In this document: piece by piece, positions 1-5,330 of the stretch
How the letters are laid out: each line of letters opens with the position of its first letter
Position numbering within the stretch: position 1 is the first letter of the stretch
Origin: Faecalicoccus sp.
GTDB taxonomy: Bacteria > Bacillota_I > Bacilli_A > Erysipelotrichales > Erysipelotrichaceae
Assembly (NCBI GenBank): GCA_017941505.1
Contig: JAGAWH010000189.1
Span: forward strand, 1 to 5,757
DNA: 5,757 bases
Direction: 5' to 3'
Made by a program: the position numbers and the translations under genes
Notes under the pieces: generated by a model
Told to the model about the DNA's origin: nothing
The model's input: the letters and a program-made list of their open reading frames with translations, nothing else
Database searches by the model: none

Positions 1-1006
1 CAAGTTCATTATAATCTTCTTCGGTAAAGCCTTCTGCCCATTGCGTAGAAGGAGCAAGCTGAAGATAGTTATCCGTTGGATTTTCTGAGACAATTCCCAG
101 ATTCTGCTCCTGGCCGCCGTATTTATCCCATTCATCATTTTTAATTGAATCTAAGAGCGTAAATACAGTTTCCGTAAGTCCCTTCATAGCGGATGTTACC
201 GTCATATCTTTTCCGTATTTTTCTAAGATAATAGGAGCCTGGTCAACGTCGACACCGATGACCTTGCCGTTTTCTTTAAGTGCTGCTTCACAAGCTGAAT
301 CGTAGATAGAACCGCCGCAGGCAAATACGATTTGTGTTCCCGATTGATACCAGGTATCCATACGTGCAGTAATACCGGCATCTCCATAGAATTTACCACC
401 GTATACATATTTTACAGATACGGCATCAGTCTTTCCCAACTCAACGGCTGCATCGTTGGCACCCTGTAAATAACCGTAACCAAAGCGAACGATGGATGGT
501 ACAGCCATACCGCCTAAGAATCCCAGGTTTTCATAACCGAGCTTGACAGCACAATAGCCTGCCAGATAGCCGCCGATTTCTTCTTTGTACACAGCTGTAT
601 ACGCGTTATCGGTCAGCTCTATGCCGGCAACGTCCAGTGCGATAAATTTAACATCCGTATATTGCGGAGCCAGTTCTTCAATAACCGGGCCGAATACATA
701 TCCGGGAAGCACAAGAACATTAAAGCCGTCATCGATTGCTTCTTCCATAGAGGCAATACGGTCCTGGTCAGCATCGGATATCGGTTTCTTATAAGTAAAA
801 TCACATTCGTTTTCTTCACACCATTTTTTACATGCTTCATATGTTGTCTGGTTGAAGGAGCGGTCGGTAATATCACCGTAGTCGGTAATCATCGCCACAC
901 GGATTTCTCCATCTTCAATTAAATATTCTTCGTCCTGCCATAAGACGCAGGCTGAAAGGCTGAAAACCATAAGCATAGCCATGAAAGTCATATATAACTT
1001 CTTCAT
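1..1006 (-). CDS. BMP/PnrA-family substrate-binding lipoprotein of an ABC transporter (3' end beyond window)
   Basis: The frame is open for 335 codons from the ATG at 1006 to the left edge, so the C-terminus is missing. An AGGAGGAG ribosome binding site (1011-1018) precedes the ATG by about 5 nt. The N-terminus is a lipoprotein signal: M-K-K, a hydrophobic run of methionines, leucines and phenylalanines, then the lipobox L-S-A-C with the lipidated Cys at residue 20. The mature protein should therefore be anchored outside the membrane. Family motifs are ITDYGDITDRSFNQ (40-53), EEIGGYLAGY (142-151), LGFLGGM (161-167), RFGYGYLQGA (174-183), FACGGSIYD (228-236) and GVDVDQ (251-256). These fit the Bmp domain, whose best-studied member, PnrA/BmpA, binds purine nucleosides. 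The DVDQ aspartate lies where the family contacts the sugar. ATPase and permease genes would be expected further downstream, outside the window. Family assignment is firm. The nucleoside ligand is inferred from the family and from the purine operon nearby. Confidence 0.9.
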   Translation of the reverse strand, partial: MKKLYMTFMAMLMVFSLSACVLWQDEEYLIEDGEIRVAMITDYGDITDRSFNQTTYEACKKWCEENECDFTYKKPISDADQDRIASMEEAIDDGFNVLVLPGYVFGPVIEELAPQYTDVKFIALDVAGIELTDNAYTAVYKEEIGGYLAGYCAVKLGYENLGFLGGMAVPSIVRFGYGYLQGANDAAVELGKTDAVSVKYVYGGKFYGDAGITARMDTWYQSGTQIVFACGGSIYDSACEAALKENGKVIGVDVDQAPIILEKYGKDMTVTSAMKGLTETVFTLLDSIKNDEWDKYGGQEQNLGIVSENPTDNYLQLAPSTQWAEGFTEEDYNEL

Positions 1007-1042
1007 ATCGCTCCTCCTAAAAAGACATTTTAATGATCACAA

Positions 1043-1064
1043 GCTTTCTTTTGGAAAAGAAAGC
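1043..1064. repeat. Perfect 10-bp inverted repeat in the lipoprotein gene leader
   Basis: The arms GCTTTCTTTT (1043-1052) and AAAAGAAAGC (1055-1064) are exact reverse complements separated by 2 bp, giving a 22-bp palindrome. It sits between the candidate TATAAT at 1078-1083 and the ribosome binding site at 1011-1018. As DNA it has the size and symmetry of a dimer-bound operator. As RNA it would fold near the 5' end of the leader, with the innermost pairs opening to make a loop. Neither flank has a U-tract, so it does not look like an intrinsic terminator in either direction. No protein is assigned to it. Confidence 0.6.
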
Positions 1065-1077
1065 CCTTTCATTCCCT

Positions 1078-1083
1078 ATTATA
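1078..1083 (-). promoter_or_regulatory. Candidate -10 box for the BMP lipoprotein gene
   Basis: A perfect TATAAT on the minus strand lies just downstream of the upstream unit's terminator and 71 nt before the lipoprotein ATG. No good -35 hexamer is found 16-18 bp upstream; that position falls inside the terminator stem. The promoter may therefore be activator-dependent, or the match may be chance in AT-rich DNA. A second weaker candidate is TAAAAT at 1027-1032, which would put the start site right at the ribosome binding site. A promoter somewhere between 1020 and 1088 is expected because a terminator separates this gene from its upstream neighbours. Confidence 0.4.
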
Positions 1084-1087
1084 ACTG

Positions 1088-1126
1088 AAAAAAAGTCGAT
1101 TATACTTTATTTTCTGTATAATCGAC
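1088..1126 (-). terminator. Intrinsic terminator after the merR-ybjQ unit
   Basis: The arms at 1095-1105 (GTCGATTATAC) and 1116-1126 form a perfect 11-bp stem around a 10-nt loop. On the minus strand the stem is followed at once by seven U residues (1094 down to 1088). The stem starts 8 nt after the stop codon of the YbjQ gene. On the plus strand the hairpin is not followed by a U-tract, so it should act on minus-strand transcription only. Confidence 0.88.
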
Positions 1127-1133
1127 GCATATT

Positions 1134-1448
1134 TTATCCAATAATCTTTACCGCCGTTCCGTATGCGACAACTTCGGCTGCTCCCTGCATAACCTGGGCA
1201 GAACCAAACCGTACTCCAATGATCGCATCGGCTCCCAAAGCCTCGGCTTCATCCACCATTCGCTTTGTGGCAATCTGTCTTGCTTCAATCAACATTTCGG
1301 TATAGCCGGTAATTTCTCCTCCGACAAGTGTTTTCATACCGGCCATAAAATCTTTACCTACATTTTTAGTTTGAACAACCGTTCCTTTTACCAATCCTAA
1401 TACTTCAATTTCTTTTCCCGGATAGGATTCAATACTTATTAGCTTCAT
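1134..1448 (-). CDS. YbjQ/UPF0145 family small protein
   Basis: A 104-residue protein, full length for the YbjQ (UPF0145, DUF74) family. The recognisable core is GLVKGTVVQTKNVGKDFMAG (18-37), then VGGEITGYTEMLIEAR (42-57) and ALGADAIIGVRF (70-81), ending in GTAVKI. E. coli YbjQ carries the same ALGADAVVG and GTAVK elements. Family members form compact ring-like oligomers, but their function is not established. Databases call the family putative heavy-metal-binding; this copy contains no cysteine and no histidine, so that label has little support here. The ATG lies inside the end of the regulator gene (20-nt overlap), with GGAGG at 1457-1461, 8 nt upstream, so its translation is probably coupled to the regulator. 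It has no signal peptide or membrane segment and should be cytoplasmic. A perfect terminator follows. Confidence 0.92.
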   Translation of the reverse strand: MKLISIESYPGKEIEVLGLVKGTVVQTKNVGKDFMAGMKTLVGGEITGYTEMLIEARQIATKRMVDEAEALGADAIIGVRFGSAQVMQGAAEVVAYGTAVKIIG

Positions 1449-2070
1449 CCTGCTCGCCTCCTTTTAATTCTTTCATTCTCTGATACAGTGCTAATAAAAC
1501 ACCACCGATAATCACAACAGGAACTAACACAATAAATATTATTGCTGCATTTGGAATGGGATCCTGGGTATTAGCCCACAACACCAAACCAATAATACCG
1601 ACCATCATAACAACCATAAATACAGCTGCCAGAATAGCTCCGGTCTTCCGGCTTTTTACATCGGATTTTTGAACATTCATAAAAGATACACCACCTTTTT
1701 CCAGCTTATTCATTTTCTCGAGATAAATATCCGGAGTGATTTCTTCAAAATCAGATGGGTCTTCTTCCAACATTCGGCACATTTCTTCCATGATTTGATA
1801 ATTTCTCTGTTGATGATGCAGGGATAGAATCTGATGTTCCATACATTCTTTAAGGGTAATCTCTTTGTCCATCAGCTTTCGTATTTGAGAGCATGGGACA
1901 TCTAACTGCCTAAACAACTTGATTTTTTCCAGCTGTTTAACATCCGCTAAAGAATATTCTCGATATCCATTGTTTGGATTTCGCTCCGGCTTCAATAATC
2001 CCTGATCTTCATAAAACCGGATATTTTTCTTTGTGATGCCTACCAGCTCTTCCACCTGATTGATTTTCAT
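1429..2070 (-). CDS. MerR-family transcriptional regulator with C-terminal two-helix membrane hairpin
   Basis: 213 residues from the ATG at 2070. Residues 1-70 are a MerR winged helix-turn-helix: MKINQVEELVGITKKNIRFYE (residues 1-21, helix-turn-helix), LLKPERN (25-31), NGYREYS (34-40, wing), then KIKLFRQLDVPCSQIRKLM (49-67). Residues 72-103 should form the dimerising coiled coil. No usual effector domain follows. After an acidic linker (102-120) come two hydrophobic segments, about 144-166 and 174-196, joined by a short polar turn, with a lysine/arginine patch (135-142) before the first. The DNA-binding half should face the cytoplasm while the protein is held in the membrane. Cysteines occur only at 60, 76 and 98; the CueR-type C-terminal metal loop is absent. 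The start at 2070 is supported by GGAGG 5 nt upstream; a longer frame from TTG at 2127 is rejected because that codon is the -35 box. The gene overlaps the YbjQ gene. Fold is certain, ligand unknown. Confidence 0.93.
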   Translation of the reverse strand: MKINQVEELVGITKKNIRFYEDQGLLKPERNPNNGYREYSLADVKQLEKIKLFRQLDVPCSQIRKLMDKEITLKECMEHQILSLHHQQRNYQIMEEMCRMLEEDPSDFEEITPDIYLEKMNKLEKGGVSFMNVQKSDVKSRKTGAILAAVFMVVMMVGIIGLVLWANTQDPIPNAAIIFIVLVPVVIIGGVLLALYQRMKELKGGEQDEANKY

Positions 2071-2075
2071 GGTTT

Positions 2076-2080
2076 CCTCC
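2076..2080 (-). promoter_or_regulatory. Ribosome binding site fixing the merR start
   Basis: GGAGG on the minus strand lies 5 nt before the ATG at 2070. It selects this ATG over the in-frame TTG at 2127, which has no Shine-Dalgarno sequence and lies inside the promoter. Confidence 0.85.
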
Positions 2081-2096
2081 GATATTTTCTGTCTTA

Positions 2097-2127
2097 AAAA
2101 TAAAGCTTCCATAAAGGGGAAGGTCAA
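2097..2127 (-). promoter_or_regulatory. MerR-type promoter with 19-bp spacer upstream of the regulator gene
   Basis: On the minus strand the -35 box is TTGACC (2127-2122) and the -10 box is TATTTT (2102-2097), separated by 19 bp. The over-long spacer is the known signature of promoters that MerR-family proteins activate by twisting DNA. A run of seven A residues at 2137-2131, just above the -35 box, could act as an UP element. The predicted start site, near 2090, leaves a leader of about 20 nt containing the GGAGG site. With a 17-bp spacer the alternative -10 would be TTTATT, which matches the consensus equally well in number but lacks the conserved A at position 2. Autoregulation by the regulator it drives is inferred from the arrangement. 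Confidence 0.72.
2104..2124. promoter_or_regulatory. Dyad operator inside the merR promoter spacer (CueR/HmrR-like)
   Basis: Minus strand ACCTTCC (2124-2118), a 7-nt gap, then GGAAGCT (2110-2104): two 7-bp half-sites with one mismatch to perfect symmetry. The pattern closely resembles the CueR/HmrR box, ACCTTCC-N7-GGAAGGT, found in copper-responsive promoters. It occupies most of the 19-bp spacer, where MerR proteins bind. The regulator encoded immediately downstream is the obvious candidate ligand for this site. Confidence 0.7.
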
Positions 2128-2148
2128 CTATTTTTTTCATTGTAGCGT

Positions 2149-2176
2149 AAAAAAAGGATCGATAATATATCGATCC
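2149..2176 (-). terminator. Intrinsic terminator of the purine operon
   Basis: The arms GGATCGATA (2156-2164) and TATCGATCC (2168-2176) pair perfectly around a 3-nt loop (at least 8 stable pairs). The minus strand continues with seven U residues (2155 down to 2149). It lies 7 nt beyond the purH stop codon and ends 21 nt before the -35 box of the next unit, so it separates purine-operon transcripts from the merR-ybjQ unit. No U-tract is present on the other side. Confidence 0.9.
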
Positions 2177-2183
2177 TGAAATA

Positions 2184-3716
2184 TTAGTGCTTAAAGTGAC
2201 GAACTCCGGTGCAAACCATGGCGATTCCGTGTTCATTACATACATCGATGGAATCCTGGTCACGAATAGATCCACCCGGCTGAATGATTGCGGTAACGCC
2301 TGCCTTAATGGCTTCTTCTACCGTATCCGGCATCGGGAAAAATGCATCGCTGGCAAGAACAGAGCCTTTTGCCTTTTCACCGGCCTGCTCAATGGCAATC
2401 TTAGCAGCACCGACACGGTTCATCTGACCGGCACCTACGCCAACTGTCATATTGTCTCTTACAAGTACAATCGCATTGGACTTAACATGCTTAACAACCT
2501 TCCAGCCAAATAAGAGCTGCTTGATTTCTTCTTCGGTTGGCTTGCGGTTGGTTACGCAGCGAAGATCATCGGCAGTAATGGAATGGGTATCCATATCCTG
2601 TACCAATAATCCATCGTTAACGTTTGTATATTTTAATGAGTTATTTACAGATAATGAAGTATCCAACAACATTAAGCGGATATTTTTCTTACGTGTTAAG
2701 ATCGCAAGAGCTTCTTCGCTGAATTCCGGAGCGATAATGATCTCTAAGAAGATCTTAGAAAGCTTTTCCGCTAAGGATGCTTCTACTTTTCCATTTAAGG
2801 CAACGATACCGCCAAAGATGGAAACAGGGTCTGCTTCATAAGCCTTATCCCATGCAGCTTCCACAGAATCACCGATGCCGACACCGCATGGATTCATATG
2901 TTTCAATCCAACAGCTGCGTATTGTCCTTCGAAGTCCTTTAAGATTTCGATAGCTGCGTTGCCATCCTGGATGTTGTTGTAAGAAAGTTCTTTACCATGT
3001 AACTGCTTAGCGTTTGCCAGAGAGTATTTTGGATTCATTCCCTTATAGAAAGCAGCTGTCTGGTGAGGGTTTTCTCCATAGCGCAGATCCTGTACTTTAT
3101 CAAAAGTAATGGTCATGCTTTCAGGGTACTTTTCACCGGTCTTCTTAGTTAAGTAGTCAGCGATCATCGCATCATAGCGTGCTGTATGACGGAATACCTT
3201 CGCAGCTAACTTTTCGCGTGTTTCTAAAGTTGTTTCACCGTTTTCACGGATTTCAGCTAAAACCATGTCGTAATCCTTCGGATCACAGATAACCGGAATA
3301 CTCTGATAGTTCTTAGATGCACTTCTTAACATAGAAGGTCCGCCGATATCGATATTTTCGATGATTTCTTCATGCGTTACACCCGGCTTTTGAACGGTTT
3401 CCTTAAATGGATATAAGTTTACGCAAACTAAATCGATATAATCAATGCCTAATTCCTGAATCTGTTTTACATGATCCGGATTGCTTCGAACACATAATAA
3501 AGCTCCATGAACTTTCGGATGTAATGTCTTTACACGACCATCCATAATTTCCGGAAATCCGGTAACATCGCTGATACCGATCGGTTTGATTCCTGCTGCT
3601 TCCAGTGCCTTTTTTGTTCCGCCTGTTGAAATGATTTCATATCCGCAGTCAACAAGTCCCTGTACGAATTCAACCAATCCTGTCTTATCAGACACGCTTA
3701 CTAATGCTCTTTTCAT
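2184..3716 (-). CDS. purH: Bifunctional AICAR transformylase / IMP cyclohydrolase
   Basis: 510 residues, normal length for PurH (about 510-530). It catalyses the last two steps to IMP in the cytoplasm: formyl transfer from 10-formyl-THF to AICAR, then ring closure of FAICAR. The N-terminal MGS-like cyclohydrolase domain (about 1-195) shows VSVSDKTGL (7-15), ISTGGT (29-34), KTLHPKVHGALL (63-74), NLYPF (100-104) and IGGPSMLRSASKNY (124-137). The transformylase domain (about 200-510) shows RYGENPHQ (212-219), GLKHMNPCG (270-278) with the catalytic Lys-His pair at 272-273, DPVSIFGGIVALN (296-308), KSNAIV (412-417), GAGQMNRV (428-435), SDAFFPMPD (456-464), IIQPGGSIRDQ (477-487) and the end GVRHFKH. 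The start ATG overlaps the purN stop by 4 nt (ATGA). The Shine-Dalgarno (AAGGA) is set back about 14 nt, so translation probably depends on coupling. A terminator follows directly; no purD comes after it. Confidence 0.98.
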   Translation of the reverse strand: MKRALVSVSDKTGLVEFVQGLVDCGYEIISTGGTKKALEAAGIKPIGISDVTGFPEIMDGRVKTLHPKVHGALLCVRSNPDHVKQIQELGIDYIDLVCVNLYPFKETVQKPGVTHEEIIENIDIGGPSMLRSASKNYQSIPVICDPKDYDMVLAEIRENGETTLETREKLAAKVFRHTARYDAMIADYLTKKTGEKYPESMTITFDKVQDLRYGENPHQTAAFYKGMNPKYSLANAKQLHGKELSYNNIQDGNAAIEILKDFEGQYAAVGLKHMNPCGVGIGDSVEAAWDKAYEADPVSIFGGIVALNGKVEASLAEKLSKIFLEIIIAPEFSEEALAILTRKKNIRLMLLDTSLSVNNSLKYTNVNDGLLVQDMDTHSITADDLRCVTNRKPTEEEIKQLLFGWKVVKHVKSNAIVLVRDNMTVGVGAGQMNRVGAAKIAIEQAGEKAKGSVLASDAFFPMPDTVEEAIKAGVTAIIQPGGSIRDQDSIDVCNEHGIAMVCTGVRHFKH

Positions 3717-4303
3717 AGAATATGTACCCGTCCTTTCTCAATCTTAATTTTGCCGTCGCAATAATATCCTACAACCTTAGGCAGAATTCTGTGTTCAATC
3801 TCTAAAACACGCTTTTGAATGTCTTCTGCCGTGTCCAAATCGGCAATAGATACTGCCTCTTGATAAATAATCGGTCCTCCATCCACTTCTTCACTTACGA
3901 AATGAATAGTAGCTCCACTCACCTTAGCTCCTCTTGCCAGAACCGCTTCATGTACATGCATGCCATACATCCCCGGTCCGCAGAAAGAAGGAATCAATGA
4001 TGGATGAATATTGATGATTTTATTTGGATACGCCTCAATCAGCTCTTTGCTTAAGATCGCAAGATATCCTGCTAATACCACAAAATCAATGTTTTCATCC
4101 TGCAGTTTTTTCAACAATTCTTTTTGATCACGAATATAGGCTGTTGGGATGCCTGCCTGTTTGGCACGTTCAAGGCCATAAGCTGCTTTGCGGTTGGATA
4201 CCACAAGAGCGATTTCACCATGGATATCGCCTGCTTTCCAGGCATCGATGATCGACTGAAGATCCGTTCCTGATCCCGAGACCAAAACGGCCATTCTTAA
4301 CAT
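3713..4303 (-). CDS. purN: Phosphoribosylglycinamide formyltransferase (10-formyl-THF dependent)
   Basis: 196 residues, typical for PurN (about 190-210). It transfers a formyl group from 10-formyl-THF to GAR to give FGAR, the third step of purine synthesis. The N-terminal Rossmann-like part has [15 protein letters not shown] (6-20) for phosphate binding, [16 protein letters not shown] (32-47) and [11 protein letters not shown] (75-85). The catalytic triad is visible as Asn98 and His100 in [11 protein letters not shown] (97-107) and Asp141 in VDGGPII (140-146). Between them lies a [11 protein letters not shown] loop about five residues longer than the E. coli PGLHTH segment, a form I recall from clostridial PurN. 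The ATG at 4303 overlaps the purM stop by 7 nt and has AAGGGAG 7 nt upstream; a second in-frame Met (residue 4) is less well placed. The stop overlaps purH. It belongs to the formyl-THF type, not the formate-using PurT type. Confidence 0.97.
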   Translation of the reverse strand: MLRMAVLVSGSGTDLQSIIDAWKAGDIHGEIALVVSNRKAAYGLERAKQAGIPTAYIRDQKELLKKLQDENIDFVVLAGYLAILSKELIEAYPNKIINIHPSLIPSFCGPGMYGMHVHEAVLARGAKVSGATIHFVSEEVDGGPIIYQEAVSIADLDTAEDIQKRVLEIEHRILPKVVGYYCDGKIKIEKGRVHIL

Positions 4304-5322
4304 ATTTTTACTCCCTTTTCGCCTTCGACAATCATACCGATCTCATAACACTTTTCACCCGCGTTGCGAATGGCTGCCATAGCCGGTTTTGCATCCTTTG
4401 GATCTACGGCAATAACCATACCGATTCCCATATTGAAGGTGTTATACATCATCTGTTCTGCGACAACACCTTTTCTTGCGATTAAGGTGAAAATCGGAGG
4501 TACCTTATAGGAATTCTTTTTAATGATTGCCTTTACTCCATCCGGTAACATTCTAGGAACATTTTCATAGAATCCACCACCGGTAATATGTGAGCAGCCC
4601 TTAACTTTAATGCCGGCATCTTTAAGGCTTTTTAATGCCTTCACATAGATGCGTGTAGGTGCCAACAAAGCTTCTCCCAAGGTCATATCTAATTCATCGT
4701 AATAGGTCTCTAAAGATTCTTTGGTCATTTCAAAGATAGAGCGCACCAGACTGAATCCATTGGAGTGCACGCCGCTGGAGGCAATTCCGATTAAAACATC
4801 GCCTTTTTTGATGGTAGATCCATCAATAATATCCTTTTTGTCTACAACACCAACCGCAAATCCGGCAAGGTCGTATTCATCTTCTTCCATCAAGCCCGGA
4901 TGTTCTGCGGTTTCTCCGCCGATCAAAGCACATCCGCTCTGCTTGCAGCCTTCGGCAACTCCGGATACGATGGTCGCAATTTTTTCCGGATAGTTTTTAC
5001 CACAGGCAATGTAATCTAAGAAGAACAACGGCTCACCACCGGCACAGGCGATGTCATTTACACACATCGCAACCGCATCGATTCCGATGGTATCATGCTT
5101 ATCCATCACAAATGCCAATTTTACTTTCGTTCCGCATCCATCGGTTCCCGATAACAGAACCGGTTCATCCATCTGTTTAATATTGCTTAAATCAAAGGCA
5201 CCGGCAAAGCCGCCAAGTCCACCGAGAACTTCCGGACGAAGCGTTTCCTTTACATGTTCTTTCATTAATTCCACCGATTTATAACCGGCTTCAATATCTA
5301 CTCCTGCGCTTTTGTAATCCAT
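4297..5322 (-). CDS. purM: Phosphoribosylformylglycinamidine cyclo-ligase (AIR synthetase)
   Basis: 341 residues, close to the usual 340-350. PurM uses ATP to close the imidazole ring, converting FGAM to AIR. Motifs in order: the N-terminal [11 protein letters not shown] (3-13), [15 protein letters not shown] (56-70), [20 protein letters not shown] (79-98, ATP/metal site), [11 protein letters not shown] (133-143), [17 protein letters not shown] (178-194) at the start of the C-terminal AIRS domain, [13 protein letters not shown] (245-257) and NTFNMGIGM (294-302). All key family blocks are present. AEHPG stands where E. coli has AEMPG. The start at 5322 has AAGGAG about 4 nt upstream and lies 8 nt after the purL stop. 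The product of PurL is its substrate, so the gene order follows the reaction order here. Its last codons overlap the purN start. Confidence 0.98.
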   Translation of the reverse strand: MDYKSAGVDIEAGYKSVELMKEHVKETLRPEVLGGLGGFAGAFDLSNIKQMDEPVLLSGTDGCGTKVKLAFVMDKHDTIGIDAVAMCVNDIACAGGEPLFFLDYIACGKNYPEKIATIVSGVAEGCKQSGCALIGGETAEHPGLMEEDEYDLAGFAVGVVDKKDIIDGSTIKKGDVLIGIASSGVHSNGFSLVRSIFEMTKESLETYYDELDMTLGEALLAPTRIYVKALKSLKDAGIKVKGCSHITGGGFYENVPRMLPDGVKAIIKKNSYKVPPIFTLIARKGVVAEQMMYNTFNMGIGMVIAVDPKDAKPAMAAIRNAGEKCYEIGMIVEGEKGVKIC

Positions 5323-5330
5323 AGGTCTCC

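Noticed and set aside
619..876. Minus-strand 85-codon open frame within the lipoprotein gene
   Set aside because: It is an out-of-frame shadow of the BMP lipoprotein, whose continuous frame carries clear family motifs; the same holds for the frame at 223-408.
1043..1064. Reading the 22-bp palindrome as a second terminator or attenuator
   Set aside because: No run of U follows the stem on either strand and the stem is AT-rich, so termination there is unlikely.
1007..1133. Purine riboswitch or classical PurR box in front of the lipoprotein gene
   Set aside because: The leader is too short for the three-helix purine aptamer and shows none of its conserved loop sequences, and no PurR-box pair is present; only the palindrome at 1043-1064 is seen.
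1429..2070. Naming the regulator CueR because of the promoter dyad
   Set aside because: The protein lacks the CueR C-terminal metal-binding Cys loop and ends in two membrane segments, so only the DNA site is CueR-like.
1429..2127. Longer MerR reading frame of 232 codons beginning at TTG 2127
   Set aside because: The TTG and following bases form the -35 box and operator dyad, there is no Shine-Dalgarno before it, and MKINQVEELVG at 2070 is the normal MerR N-terminus with GGAGG 5 nt upstream.
2149..2176. Bidirectional function for the purH terminator
   Set aside because: A U-tract follows the stem only on the minus strand; the other side reads into the purH stop codon region without a T-run.
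2009..2275. Minus-strand 88-codon frame spanning the purH end and the merR start
   Set aside because: It runs through the purH terminator and the merR promoter, out of frame with both genes, and has no family resemblance.
2452..2841. Plus-strand frames such as the 129-codon one opposite purH, and others at 585-922, 3815-4251 and 4721-5284
   Set aside because: All are antisense shadows of well-identified genes, without ribosome binding sites or recognisable domains.
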